Positions 8,276 to 16,112 of a stretch of DNA of 64,000 nt are shown one piece after another (the stretch's first letter is position 1; each line of letters opens with the position of its first letter). The stretch is from JAHCIE01 sp034431435 (lineage in GTDB: Bacteria; Chloroflexota; Anaerolineae; Epilineales; JAHCIE01), in contig DAOUDG010000088.1 of NCBI GenBank assembly GCA_034431435.1, forward strand, positions 46,996-110,995, read 5' to 3'. The translations under genes and the position numbers were made by a program. Below the pieces are notes generated by a model. The model saw nothing but the letters and a program-made list of their open reading frames with translations, was not told where the DNA came from and did no database searches.

Positions 8276-9127
8276 CTAGCCGACTCCGACGCGCCCCCGC
8301 AGCGCGCGCTTGACCGCGAACAGAACCCCAAAGGACACCACCAGCAGAATCAGCGCCAGCGTCAGCGCCACGCCCATATCTAGCTCGAAGCCGAGGTAGA
8401 TGGCGAGGGGCATGGTCTGGGTGCGGCCAGGGAAGTTGCCGGCGAAGATGATCGTCGCGCCGAACTCGCCCAACGCCCGCGCCCACATCATTACCGCCCC
8501 GGCGAACAGCACCGGCAACGACAGGGGCAGCGTCACGTGGCGGAATACCTGGCTATCGCCCGCCCCGTCCAGCGCCGCCGCCTGCTCCAACTCGCGATCG
8601 ACGCCGCCGAGGGCGGAGATGGCCGCCTTGACGAAGAAGGGCGCGGCCACGAACATCTGCGCCAGGATGACGGCCGTCTGGCTGAAAGCGATGGAGACGC
8701 CCGCGTCGTCGAGGTACTGCCCGAATAGCCCGCGCCGCCCGAAAGCCACCAGCAGCGCAATGCCCGCCACCGACGGCGGCAGGACCATCGGCAGATCGAT
8801 GAGGGTGTCCACCACGTTGCGGCCGCGGAACTGCCGCCGCGCCAGCAGATAGGCCAGCGGCAACCCGCTCAGCATCGCCAGCGTCGTCGCAGCGGTAGAC
8901 GTGACCAGGCTGATCCAGATGGCCTGCATGACGGCGGGATTCGCCACGCCAGCCAGGAATTGGGCCGGGCTGACCCGCAGCGCCAGCGCCATCAGCGGCA
9001 GCACGAACAAGAGGAGCAGCGGGAGGGCCGCCAGTATGAGGGGCAGGTCGGTGGGCCACAGGCGGCGCAGCCGCGAAGGACTGGCGGTGGTCGCGGTGCG
9101 CGGCAGCGGGGCGATGACAGTCGTCAT
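8276..9127 (-). CDS. modB: Molybdate-type ABC transporter permease
   Basis: This 283-residue inner-membrane permease has about six hydrophobic helices. The cytoplasmic EAA-type loop sits near residues 195-220, and the ModB hallmark ARALGEFGATIIFAGN follows it. It would form the channel for molybdate (possibly tungstate) delivered by ModA and would need a ModC ATPase for energy. No modC is present here or elsewhere in the window. It lies 13 bp downstream of modA in the same operon. Confidence 0.92.
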   Translation of the reverse strand: MTTVIAPLPRTATTASPSRLRRLWPTDLPLILAALPLLLLFVLPLMALALRVSPAQFLAGVANPAVMQAIWISLVTSTAATTLAMLSGLPLAYLLARRQFRGRNVVDTLIDLPMVLPPSVAGIALLVAFGRRGLFGQYLDDAGVSIAFSQTAVILAQMFVAAPFFVKAAISALGGVDRELEQAAALDGAGDSQVFRHVTLPLSLPVLFAGAVMMWARALGEFGATIIFAGNFPGRTQTMPLAIYLGFELDMGVALTLALILLVVSFGVLFAVKRALRGRVGVG

Positions 9128-9140
9128 AATGTGGCTGCTT

Positions 9141-9980
9141 TCAATTGGTCGTGATGAACCCGTACTTCTTCAGGATAGCCTGGCCCGCGTCTGCCAGGAC
9201 GAAGGCGACGAACCTGTCGGCAGCCGGATTCTTTGTCGCCTTCACCGTCGCGATGGGGTAGGTCGCCACCGTGTTCAGGGCATCGGGAATCTCGATGCGC
9301 GTCACCTTCGGCGCGGCCGCCTGGGTGATATCGGTATTGTACACGATGCCCGCGTCGGCCTCGCCCAGCGTGACTTTGCTCAGCACGGCACGCACGTTCT
9401 GCTCATAGGATGCCACGTTCTTGAGTGTCTTGTCCTTGTAGTCGGCCCCAAAGGTTGCATCCTTGCTCGCCTTGTCGAGGAAGTCAAGGGCGTACTGGCC
9501 GACCGGCACTTCCTTCGCCGCCAATACCAGCCGTGCGCCCGGCTTGCTCAGGTCGGCCAGGGTCTTGATACCGGCCGGGTTAGCCTGGGGCACGATGGCG
9601 ACCAGACGGTTGCGGGCGAAGGTCCTGGCCGCGCCGTCGGCCACGCTCCCCGCCTTGACCGCGTCGTCCATGTTCTTGGTCGCCGCCGAGGCGAACACGT
9701 CGGCGGGCGCGCCCTGCCCGATCTGCTGCACGAGTTGCTGCGAACCCGCGAAGTTGAAGGTTACTTTGACGCCGGGGTTGGCCGCCTCGAAGGCTTTGCC
9801 AATCTCGCCGAATGCCTCGGTCAGGGATGCCGCGGCGAATACATTCAACTCGCTGGGGTTTGCGGCGGCCGGGGCGGTCGTCTGCACGGTGGGAGCGGGC
9901 GGCGCGGCGGCGCTCGGCGCACTGCATGCGGCGATGCCGATGGTGAGGAGTAAGAGTAGACAGACGGCGATGAAGCGCAA
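9141..9980 (-). CDS. modA: Molybdate-binding lipoprotein
   Basis: This 279-residue periplasmic-type solute-binding protein begins with a lipoprotein signal (LRFIAVCLLLLLTIGIAAC), whose cysteine at about residue 19 would be lipidated. ModA features are clear: LNVFAAASLTEAF, FNFAGSQQLVQQI and GAPADVFASA. The start is taken as TTG 9980 because GGAGG lies 5 bp upstream on the minus strand; a TTG 15 bp further upstream would place that Shine-Dalgarno sequence inside the gene. It is the first gene of modA-modB, behind a near-consensus promoter with an operator-like palindrome. Confidence 0.9.
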   Translation of the reverse strand: MRFIAVCLLLLLTIGIAACSAPSAAAPPAPTVQTTAPAAANPSELNVFAAASLTEAFGEIGKAFEAANPGVKVTFNFAGSQQLVQQIGQGAPADVFASAATKNMDDAVKAGSVADGAARTFARNRLVAIVPQANPAGIKTLADLSKPGARLVLAAKEVPVGQYALDFLDKASKDATFGADYKDKTLKNVASYEQNVRAVLSKVTLGEADAGIVYNTDITQAAAPKVTRIEIPDALNTVATYPIATVKATKNPAADRFVAFVLADAGQAILKKYGFITTN

Positions 9981-9993
9981 CGGAGCCTCCTGC

Positions 9994-10028
9994 AATACTC
10001 ACATGTCGAATACTCACAGAATGAGTAT
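9994..10028. promoter_or_regulatory. Operator-like repeats over the modA transcription start
   Basis: ATACTCA (10010-10016) and TGAGTAT (10022-10028) form a 7-bp inverted repeat with a 5-bp spacer. The decamer AATACTCACA occurs twice, at 9994-10003 and 10009-10018. ACATGT lies between the copies. The palindrome sits where the start site is predicted from the -10 box at 10040-10035, a position suited to repression. It does not match the classical ModE box. The divergent PadR-type regulator is a candidate ligand. Confidence 0.55.
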
Positions 10029-10034
10029 AGGGTC

Positions 10035-10064
10035 ATTATACGAGAGGGAGTGCAGCCGTGTCAA
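10035..10064 (-). promoter_or_regulatory. Consensus sigma-70 promoter of modA-modB
   Basis: On the minus strand TTGACA (10064-10059) is followed after 18 bp by TATAAT (10040-10035). Both boxes match the consensus exactly. The palindrome at 10010-10028 starts 6 bp after the -10 box. Confidence 0.8.
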
Positions 10065-10239
10065 GGGCCAGCGCCGACCGTCAACGTCCGTGCCTGGACC
10101 AGTCGTGGGAAGGACGCTGAAGCGCCCTGTTCAGCCCGCCCGAAGCAGGCCCCGCTGTCGCAGCCAGGCGCTTGAGCACCTGGCTTGACTCCGCTCCGCC
10201 TTCGCCCCAGAATCGGTGTGGCACGATAAGGAGACCGCT

Positions 10240-10788
10240 GTGAGTCCGATGCTCAAGCAGCCCCTGGCGATGGAGCACGCCCTGCTGGGTTTCCTCCATG
10301 CCGAGCCGATGCATGCCTACCAGCTGCACCAACAGCTCACCGCCGCCCGCGACCTGGGCCTCGTGTGGCGCATCAAGGAGCCGCAACTCTACCGCCTCGT
10401 CGGCCGTCTGGAGGAGGCGGGCTACGTGCGCGCCGTCGCCGCTCCCCAGGAGACGCGCCCCACCCGCAAGATGCTCTACCTCACGCCGGCCGGCGAGGCC
10501 GCCTTCCAGGATTGGCTGCGCGCGCCCGTCCGCCACGGCCGCGACCTGCGCCTGGAATTCATGGCGAAACTCTATTTCGCCCGCCAGGCCGGTCCCGACG
10601 CCACCCGCGCCCTGGTCAACGCTCAGCGGCGGGAACTACAGGCCGAGCACGACCGCCTCACCGCCCAGGCGGCGCGCATCTCCGACGCGGCTGCCTTCGA
10701 CCGTCTCGTGCTAGAGTTCCGCCTCGGCCAGTTGCGGGCGATGTTGGAGTGGCTGGACCTGTGCGAAGGGGAGGGGATTGGAGATTAG
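10240..10788 (+). CDS. PadR-family transcriptional regulator
   Basis: This 182-residue cytoplasmic regulator has an N-terminal winged helix typical of PadR (ALLGFLHAEPMHAYQLHQQL, then QLYRLVGRLEEAGYV, then the wing KMLYLTPAGEAAF) and a C-terminal helical dimerisation region. The start chosen is GTG 10240, because AAGGAG ends 6 bp before it. It is divergent from modA, and the shared 259-bp gap carries the modA operator-like repeats, so control of modAB is plausible but not shown. Its last codons and stop (GIGD) are encoded by a GGAGATTGG-type repeat. Confidence 0.85.
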   Translation: MSPMLKQPLAMEHALLGFLHAEPMHAYQLHQQLTAARDLGLVWRIKEPQLYRLVGRLEEAGYVRAVAAPQETRPTRKMLYLTPAGEAAFQDWLRAPVRHGRDLRLEFMAKLYFARQAGPDATRALVNAQRRELQAEHDRLTAQAARISDAAAFDRLVLEFRLGQLRAMLEWLDLCEGEGIGD

Positions 10789-11037
10789 GGAGTGGAGATT
10801 GGAGACTACCGGCTCGCTGCGGATAGCCATATCCGCAGCCCACCCGCCGACGTTGGAGATAGGGAGAGCCTTCCCCCGCGACTGGAAGTCGCGGGCTGTC
10901 ACGACAAACCTGCCGAGGCAGGTTGAACGCCCTAGATCCGTGCCTCACCTTCGAGGACGGTGCTGAGCCTGCTTGAGCAGGCATCGGGTGACAGGCGCCG
11001 AATGACCTTCGGCGGGGCCAGGCCGACACTGACAGAC
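10775..11037. repeat. Stack of four different dispersed repeats between padR and mcrC
   Basis: This gap is built almost entirely of repeats. A GGAGATTGG-type direct repeat (10775-10807) supplies the padR stop codon. Next comes a palindrome, GCTGCGGATA (10816-10825) with TATCCGCAGC (10830-10839). Then comes a hairpin, CCCGCGACT (10875-10883) with AGTCGCGGG (10887-10895). Last is AACCTGC (10907-10913) with GCAGGTT (10918-10924). No gene or clear promoter was seen in it. Confidence 0.7.
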
Positions 11038-12348
11038 ATGCCTACCTCAACCATCACCCTCTTCGAGCATGAGCGCGTGCCCTTTCCCTGGGACGACCAC
11101 GACCTGGTGCGCCTGGTGCGCCTCAACGACGCCCTGGGCTACGAGGCTCTGCGTTTGACCGTCAAGGGCGGCCAGCGCGTCGTCCAGGCGACGCAGTTCG
11201 TCGGCGTCGTGCGCCTCGGCCGCCACACCATCCAGGTACTGCCCAAGATTCACGCGGCCGACGCGCCCAAGAGCGAGCAGGTCCGCCAGGCGACCGACAA
11301 CCTGCTGCATCTGCTGGCCGAGGCAGGCTATGTCACCGTGCGTGAGCACGCCGTCGCGCCGCTGCATAAGCGCGCCAGCGACTGGTTCGAGATTCTCACC
11401 CACCTGTTCGCCACCCACCTCAAGGACGAGTGGCAGCGCGGCGCGTATCGCGCCTACCAGGCCGTGGACGACGACCTGGGTGTGCTCAAGGGCAAGTGGC
11501 GCGTCGCCGAGCGGGCGCGACGGCCGGCCCGCGACCACCGCTTCGACGTGACCTACGACGAGTTCAGCGCCGACAACCGCCTCAACCGCGTCTTCCGCTA
11601 CGTGGTCGAGCGCTTGTGGCGTCTGAGCCGCGACGTGGCCAACCGCCGCCTGCTGGGCGAGCTGCGCCCCTGGCTGGACGAGGTCACGCTGCTGCCCGCG
11701 ATGACCGCCGCCGACGCCGCGCCAAGCCTACTGACGCGCCTCAACCAGCGCTACACGCCGCTGCTCACCCTGGCGCGGCTATTCCTGGACGACCGTGCGC
11801 TGCAACTCACGGCGGGTGACGACTCGACCTTTACCTTCATGTTCGACATGAACGCCCTGTTCGAGGCCCTGGTCGTCAACCTCATCCGCCGTCACCGCGA
11901 GCGCATCCTCCCGGCCGCCCTGGCCGCCTGCGATCTGCTGCCCCAGTCCGTCGGCTACGCGGAGTACCTCGCCCACGATGCGGACGGCAAGCGCCACTTC
12001 CACCTCCGTCCCGACCTCGCCTTCCGCGTTGGGCAGGGCTTCCCGCTCCTCCTCGACACCAAATACAAGACCCTCGTTCTCACCGATCCCCGCCTGGGCG
12101 TCAGCCAGGCCGACCTGTACCAGATGTTCGCCTACGCCAAAGTCTACGCCTGCCCGCGCATCCTGCTCCTCTACCCGCAGACCGCCGCCCTGCCTGAGCG
12201 TCTGTCGCGCCGTCTCACCTTCCACGGCGACCACGAGACCGTCACCGTCGCTACCCTCGACATCCGCCGCGACCTGGGCAAGCCCGCCCAGCGCACTGCC
12301 TTGATCGACGAACTTCGCCGCATCCTGCATGAGGAACCCGCCGCATGA
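11038..12348 (+). CDS. mcrC: McrC-family nuclease subunit of a modification-dependent restriction system
   Basis: This 436-residue protein matches the McrC architecture: an N-terminal beta-rich segment that docks on McrB, a helical middle, and a C-terminal PD-(D/E)xK nuclease. The nuclease residues are visible as RPDLAF near residue 325 and LLLDTKYK near residue 340. McrC cleaves DNA when activated by the McrB motor. The start is uncertain. ATG 11038 begins a typical McrC N-terminus but has no clear Shine-Dalgarno sequence, and ATG 11002 is in frame. The stop overlaps the mcrB start (ATGA). Here mcrC precedes mcrB, the reverse of the E. coli order. Confidence 0.88.
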   Translation: MPTSTITLFEHERVPFPWDDHDLVRLVRLNDALGYEALRLTVKGGQRVVQATQFVGVVRLGRHTIQVLPKIHAADAPKSEQVRQATDNLLHLLAEAGYVTVREHAVAPLHKRASDWFEILTHLFATHLKDEWQRGAYRAYQAVDDDLGVLKGKWRVAERARRPARDHRFDVTYDEFSADNRLNRVFRYVVERLWRLSRDVANRRLLGELRPWLDEVTLLPAMTAADAAPSLLTRLNQRYTPLLTLARLFLDDRALQLTAGDDSTFTFMFDMNALFEALVVNLIRRHRERILPAALAACDLLPQSVGYAEYLAHDADGKRHFHLRPDLAFRVGQGFPLLLDTKYKTLVLTDPRLGVSQADLYQMFAYAKVYACPRILLLYPQTAALPERLSRRLTFHGDHETVTVATLDIRRDLGKPAQRTALIDELRRILHEEPAA

Positions 12349-14477
12349 CCACCCAAGCCCAGGAACCCGACCTCCCCCTCAACCAGCGCAGCGACCCCGC
12401 CTACGCCCGCCGCATCATCGAGCGCCTCCTGCCCGACGAGCACGTTCGGCGCGTCTGGCTAGAGCAACTTGCTGATTCCATCGATGAGGCGAACCGCGTC
12501 TCGCCCACCAGTTGGGAGGTCACGCTTCTCGCTACTGAGAAGGCCATGCGCCTGAATGTCGGCCTCATTGAGGCGCTGTCGCTAGGCGACTACAAACGGG
12601 GTCACACGGCGATTGTCGTCGACGAGACGAAACTTGATGCTGGTACGCGCACTGAGCTGCAAAGCCTCGCCGTGGGCGAGCCAGGTCGCTACCAGTCGCG
12701 GCCCGACGCGGCCAGCTTCCTTGTGCCCTTCGCGGCCTTCGAGAGAGCGATTGGCCTTGGTCGGTCAGCCCATCTCGACTGGGTGAGACGGGAAGCCGCC
12801 GTATATCCAAGTACACCCTACCCTCAGGCACATACAGGTGGGGTCATTGCTTATATGCGTGATTGGCTTGGGCGCGACACCCCGCAGCCGGGGTATTGGA
12901 AGGGGCCAATGATATCAGCCAATGTTGCGTCGGTGAACGGCCCAACCGCCGTGGAGAGCATCGCGGAGACACCGAGGGAATTGCGTGGCCTGCTCGCTGC
13001 TGCCAGCCGCACGGGCAACATCCTCCTCTACGGCCCGCCGGGCACCGGCAAGACGTGGCTGGTCAATCACTTCGCCAACTACTACCTGCTCAAGAGCAAC
13101 TACGGCGAGGCGAAGGCAGGCGAGTATTGGCGGGCCGTCGAGGCAGGGGACCACGACAAGGCGCGATCGCTGGCGGGGGAGGCGCGTCGCGAGCTGGTCA
13201 AGGCGGCTACTAAGAGCAAAGTGTGGTGGATCGGCATCAATCCGAACACGACTTCCTACGGCCCCGGCGAGACCTGGGATACTCTTCGCGACAAGGGCAC
13301 ACAGGTTGTGGAGGTCTCTGCCGACAAGGAACTGCGTACCGGGGACTACGCGCTCTGCTATCTCGCTCATGCCAGGAAGATCATGGCACTAGCGCAGGTG
13401 GCGGCTACCGCCCTACCTCAGTCTGGCACAACGGGCGTGAAGCAAGCCGTTACGCTGGAGTTAATGGCTGGTCTCAAGAATCCGGTGTCCCTTGAAGGCC
13501 TCAAGTCTCGCGCGAGCCTTCCAGCCAGCCACCCGGTGATGGACGCCCTTCATCCGTGGGTGTTTGAACTCGAACGCCAGGATGCGGGCGAAATCATTCG
13601 CGTCCTCAATGAGGTTGGCAATGACGTGAGCCTGCCCGGCGTCGAGGCGGGCGACACGCTGGCCTTCGTCACCTTCCACCAGTCCTTCGCCTACGAGGAC
13701 TTCATCGAGGGGCTGCGGCCGCTGCCACCCGACGACGAAAACGCCCGCGGCGTCCAGTACGACGTCATTCCCGGCGTCTTCCGCCGCATCGCCGATCGCG
13801 CCGAGCGCGCCTGGCGTGCCCAGGGTGACAATGCGCCCAAGTACCTCCTCATCATCGACGAGATCAACCGCGCCAACATCGCCAAGGTCTTCGGCGAGCT
13901 GATCACCCTCATCGAGGACGACAAACGCCTCGGCGCGGCCAACGAACTCAGTGTCGTCCTGCCCATGTCGGGTCAACGTTTCGGCGTCCCGCCTAACCTC
14001 ACCATCCTGGGCACGCTGAACACCGCCGACCGCTCCATCGCCCTGTTGGACCTGGCGCTGCGCCGGCGCTTCACCTTCGTGGAGCTCATGCCCGACCCGA
14101 CGCTGCTCCAGGGCCAGGTTATCGACGGCGTGCCGCTGGACGCCCTGCTGACCCGCCTCAACCAGCGCGTCGCCGCCCTCCTCGACCGCGACCACCAGAT
14201 CGGCCATAGCTACTTGATGGGCGTCCAGACCCGCGACGACCTGCGCTTCGCCTGGTACCACCGCATCGTCCCGCTGCTGCAGGAGTACGTCTACAACGAC
14301 GGCGAGCGCCTGCGGGCCGTGCTGGGCGCGGCGTTCACGCAAGAGATCAAGCTCGACGCGAGGGTGTTCGAGACGACGCCCGACTCCCTCGACGGCGATG
14401 CGATACGCTGGGAAGTGCAGACACTCGAGGACAACGACTTCGTCGCTGCTTTGAAGAAGCTCGCGGGCGTCCCGTAA
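12345..14477 (+). CDS. mcrB: McrB-family AAA+ GTPase with an EVE-like domain inserted in the motor domain
   Basis: This 710-residue motor and recognition subunit pairs with McrC. Residues 1-205 form an unrecognised N-terminal domain. Walker A GPPGTGKT is at 230-237, Walker B LLIIDEINRAN near 505, and the McrB-type NTADRS motif near 559. The McrB motif TFHQSFAYEDFIEGLRP appears only near 443. Between Walker A and that motif lie about 200 extra residues. Of these, 290-425 look like an EVE/PUA-like modified-base reader: KVWWIGINPN, W..L..KG, RTGDYALCYLA, KIMALAQV, then PWVFELERQDAGEII. The protein would bind modified DNA and drive McrC cleavage. The insertion and the N-terminal domain are less GC-rich than the AAA+ core. 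Confidence 0.88.
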   Translation: MTTQAQEPDLPLNQRSDPAYARRIIERLLPDEHVRRVWLEQLADSIDEANRVSPTSWEVTLLATEKAMRLNVGLIEALSLGDYKRGHTAIVVDETKLDAGTRTELQSLAVGEPGRYQSRPDAASFLVPFAAFERAIGLGRSAHLDWVRREAAVYPSTPYPQAHTGGVIAYMRDWLGRDTPQPGYWKGPMISANVASVNGPTAVESIAETPRELRGLLAAASRTGNILLYGPPGTGKTWLVNHFANYYLLKSNYGEAKAGEYWRAVEAGDHDKARSLAGEARRELVKAATKSKVWWIGINPNTTSYGPGETWDTLRDKGTQVVEVSADKELRTGDYALCYLAHARKIMALAQVAATALPQSGTTGVKQAVTLELMAGLKNPVSLEGLKSRASLPASHPVMDALHPWVFELERQDAGEIIRVLNEVGNDVSLPGVEAGDTLAFVTFHQSFAYEDFIEGLRPLPPDDENARGVQYDVIPGVFRRIADRAERAWRAQGDNAPKYLLIIDEINRANIAKVFGELITLIEDDKRLGAANELSVVLPMSGQRFGVPPNLTILGTLNTADRSIALLDLALRRRFTFVELMPDPTLLQGQVIDGVPLDALLTRLNQRVAALLDRDHQIGHSYLMGVQTRDDLRFAWYHRIVPLLQEYVYNDGERLRAVLGAAFTQEIKLDARVFETTPDSLDGDAIRWEVQTLEDNDFVAALKKLAGVP

Positions 14478-14602
14478 TGGGCAGCCAGCAGCAATTATGG
14501 ACGCCACCGAACTGAACCGCTCGCCCCTGGCGTGTGTTCTATGTCTTGCGTGGCTGGCTCCTCGTTGGTCCTTCGTCCTCGGTCCTCCCCGGGAGGCGCG
14601 CG

Positions 14603-15109
14603 ATGCCTGAAATCCACATCCGCCCCGCCACCAGCGACGATGTTGAGGCGCTGTGCCGCCTGTACTACGAGTTGCACGAGTGCCACGCGCGAGGCGTGCC
14701 CGACCAGCTCCACAGCCTGGGCGCGTTCGACGAGCGCGACTGGACCGACCTTGTTACCGCCCTGGAGCGGCTCATCGGCGACGACAGCGCGGCTCTGATG
14801 GTGGCTGAGCGAGGCGGCGCTGTGGTGGGCCTGGTCGAGGCTTACTTTCGCACCGATGCGCCCAGCCCTGCGCGCCGCGCCCGGTCCCACGCCTACGTGC
14901 AGAGCCTGGTGGTGGACGAAGCGGTACGCGGTCGGGGTGTCGGTCGTGCCCTGATGGCGGCGGCCCACGCCTGGGCGGCGGCGCGTGGCGCGATCGAGAT
15001 CGAGCTGGACACCTGGGAGTATCCTGGCGGTCCACTGACCTTCTACGAGAGCCTCGGCTATCGCACCCTGCGGCGCACCCTGGTCCACGACCTCGTGCGG
15101 TCGACATAA
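14603..15109 (+). CDS. GNAT-family N-acetyltransferase
   Basis: This 168-residue cytoplasmic acetyltransferase contains the acetyl-CoA binding motif A (VQSLVVDEAVRGRGVGRALMAAA, the R/Q-x-x-G-x-G/A loop) near residues 97-118 and motif B (PLTFYESLGYRTL) near the end. The acceptor cannot be predicted. The start is ATG 14603, 6 bp after GGGAGG; an earlier in-frame ATG at 14534 has no such site. The 3' end overlaps the convergent phosphotransferase gene by 52 bp. The gap before it carries a GGTCCTTCGTCC-like degenerate repeat at about 14560-14590. Confidence 0.85.
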   Translation: MPEIHIRPATSDDVEALCRLYYELHECHARGVPDQLHSLGAFDERDWTDLVTALERLIGDDSAALMVAERGGAVVGLVEAYFRTDAPSPARRARSHAYVQSLVVDEAVRGRGVGRALMAAAHAWAAARGAIEIELDTWEYPGGPLTFYESLGYRTLRRTLVHDLVRST

Positions 15110-16110
15110 AGCTGGTACTTGCGCTCGGCCTCCGCCTGCCAGTTGGCGGGGCGGTCCACCAGGCGCGGGTCCAGGCCGCGCGGGACCTCGTACAGGAAGC
15201 GCGCCAGCCGCGCCACCCACCATACCAGCAGTAGCCGCTGATAGACCGCCACACGCTGGGGCAGGGCAGAATCGCCGCGTAGGGTGGCGTAGCGGTCGAC
15301 CACCCACGCCGCCCGCTCCGGCGGGACAGTCAGCGTTGTCGGGTGGCACAGCAGGTCGGCGATCTCGAAGGCCGGGTCGCCCCAACCCGCGTTCTCCCAG
15401 TCTACCGACGCCCAGCGCCCGGAGCGACGCACGAAGTTGCTCAGGTTGGGGTCACTACGGCACAGGCTGACCTGGGCCGGCGGCCACTCCGGCCAGTCCG
15501 TCACTGTGATTGCCTCCACCAGCGCGTCCACCGGCAGTAGATGCTCGCCGGGCGGCAGGCGATCCACCTGGGCTTCGATGCGCCGTAGGCCGTCGGGCAC
15601 GTCCAGCATGGTCATCACCGCCGGGGGAATGTCCTCGCTCGCGCCGCCGGGCGTGACGGTATGCACGGCGAGCAGATGCGCCAGCAGCGCGTTCCACTCC
15701 CTATCGGTGGTAGGCGGCGTCTCAGAGACCGGGCCGTCGAGCCAGGTCATGACGATGACCGGCTGGGCAAAGGAGGTCTGGTCGAGGTACAGGGGGATGG
15801 GCGCGAGGTCGGGGCCGACGGCGCGCAGGGCGGCCAGGGCGGCGTACTCGCGGCCCGCCCGGTCGCGGCTGTCACGCAGGGTGAACTTCACGGCCAGGTC
15901 GTGGCCGTGGCCGGCGGCGCGATACAGCAGGTTATTCGACCCGCCACCCACACGCGCGATCCGCCAGTCGCGCCACACGCCATCCGACGGCTCCCCGGCG
16001 AGGTGGGCCGTCAGCCGCTCTAGCTCATCGGTTGGAACAGCGCGGAGGGTGGTTGGTGGTCGGTCGTCGGCGGTCAAAGGGGGGTCGTCGGTCGTCAGGG
16101 CAGGCGTCAT
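15058..16110 (-). CDS. Phosphotransferase of the aminoglycoside/choline kinase (APH) fold
   Basis: This 350-residue kinase-like protein has a nucleotide-binding N lobe (NLLYRAAGHGHDLAVKFTLRD). The catalytic loop is VSLCRSDPNLSNFVRR, with serine where the usual HxD histidine pattern is HGD, and the metal site is SVDWENAGWGDPAFEIADL. The family phosphorylates small hydroxylated molecules; the substrate is unknown and antibiotic resistance should not be assumed. About 20 N-terminal residues, rich in T, D and P, are encoded by the 7-bp GACGACC/GACCACC repeat, so the real start may differ from ATG 16110. It ends inside the opposing GNAT gene and lies 2 bp after the MBL gene. Confidence 0.8.
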   Translation of the reverse strand: MTPALTTDDPPLTADDRPPTTLRAVPTDELERLTAHLAGEPSDGVWRDWRIARVGGGSNNLLYRAAGHGHDLAVKFTLRDSRDRAGREYAALAALRAVGPDLAPIPLYLDQTSFAQPVIVMTWLDGPVSETPPTTDREWNALLAHLLAVHTVTPGGASEDIPPAVMTMLDVPDGLRRIEAQVDRLPPGEHLLPVDALVEAITVTDWPEWPPAQVSLCRSDPNLSNFVRRSGRWASVDWENAGWGDPAFEIADLLCHPTTLTVPPERAAWVVDRYATLRGDSALPQRVAVYQRLLLVWWVARLARFLYEVPRGLDPRLVDRPANWQAEAERKYQLYVDRTRSWTRVRRRVR

Positions 16111-16112
16111 GC

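Noticed and set aside
9463..10188. Plus-strand frame across modA
   Set aside because: It is antisense to a clear ModA and shows no domain; it also crosses the modA promoter.
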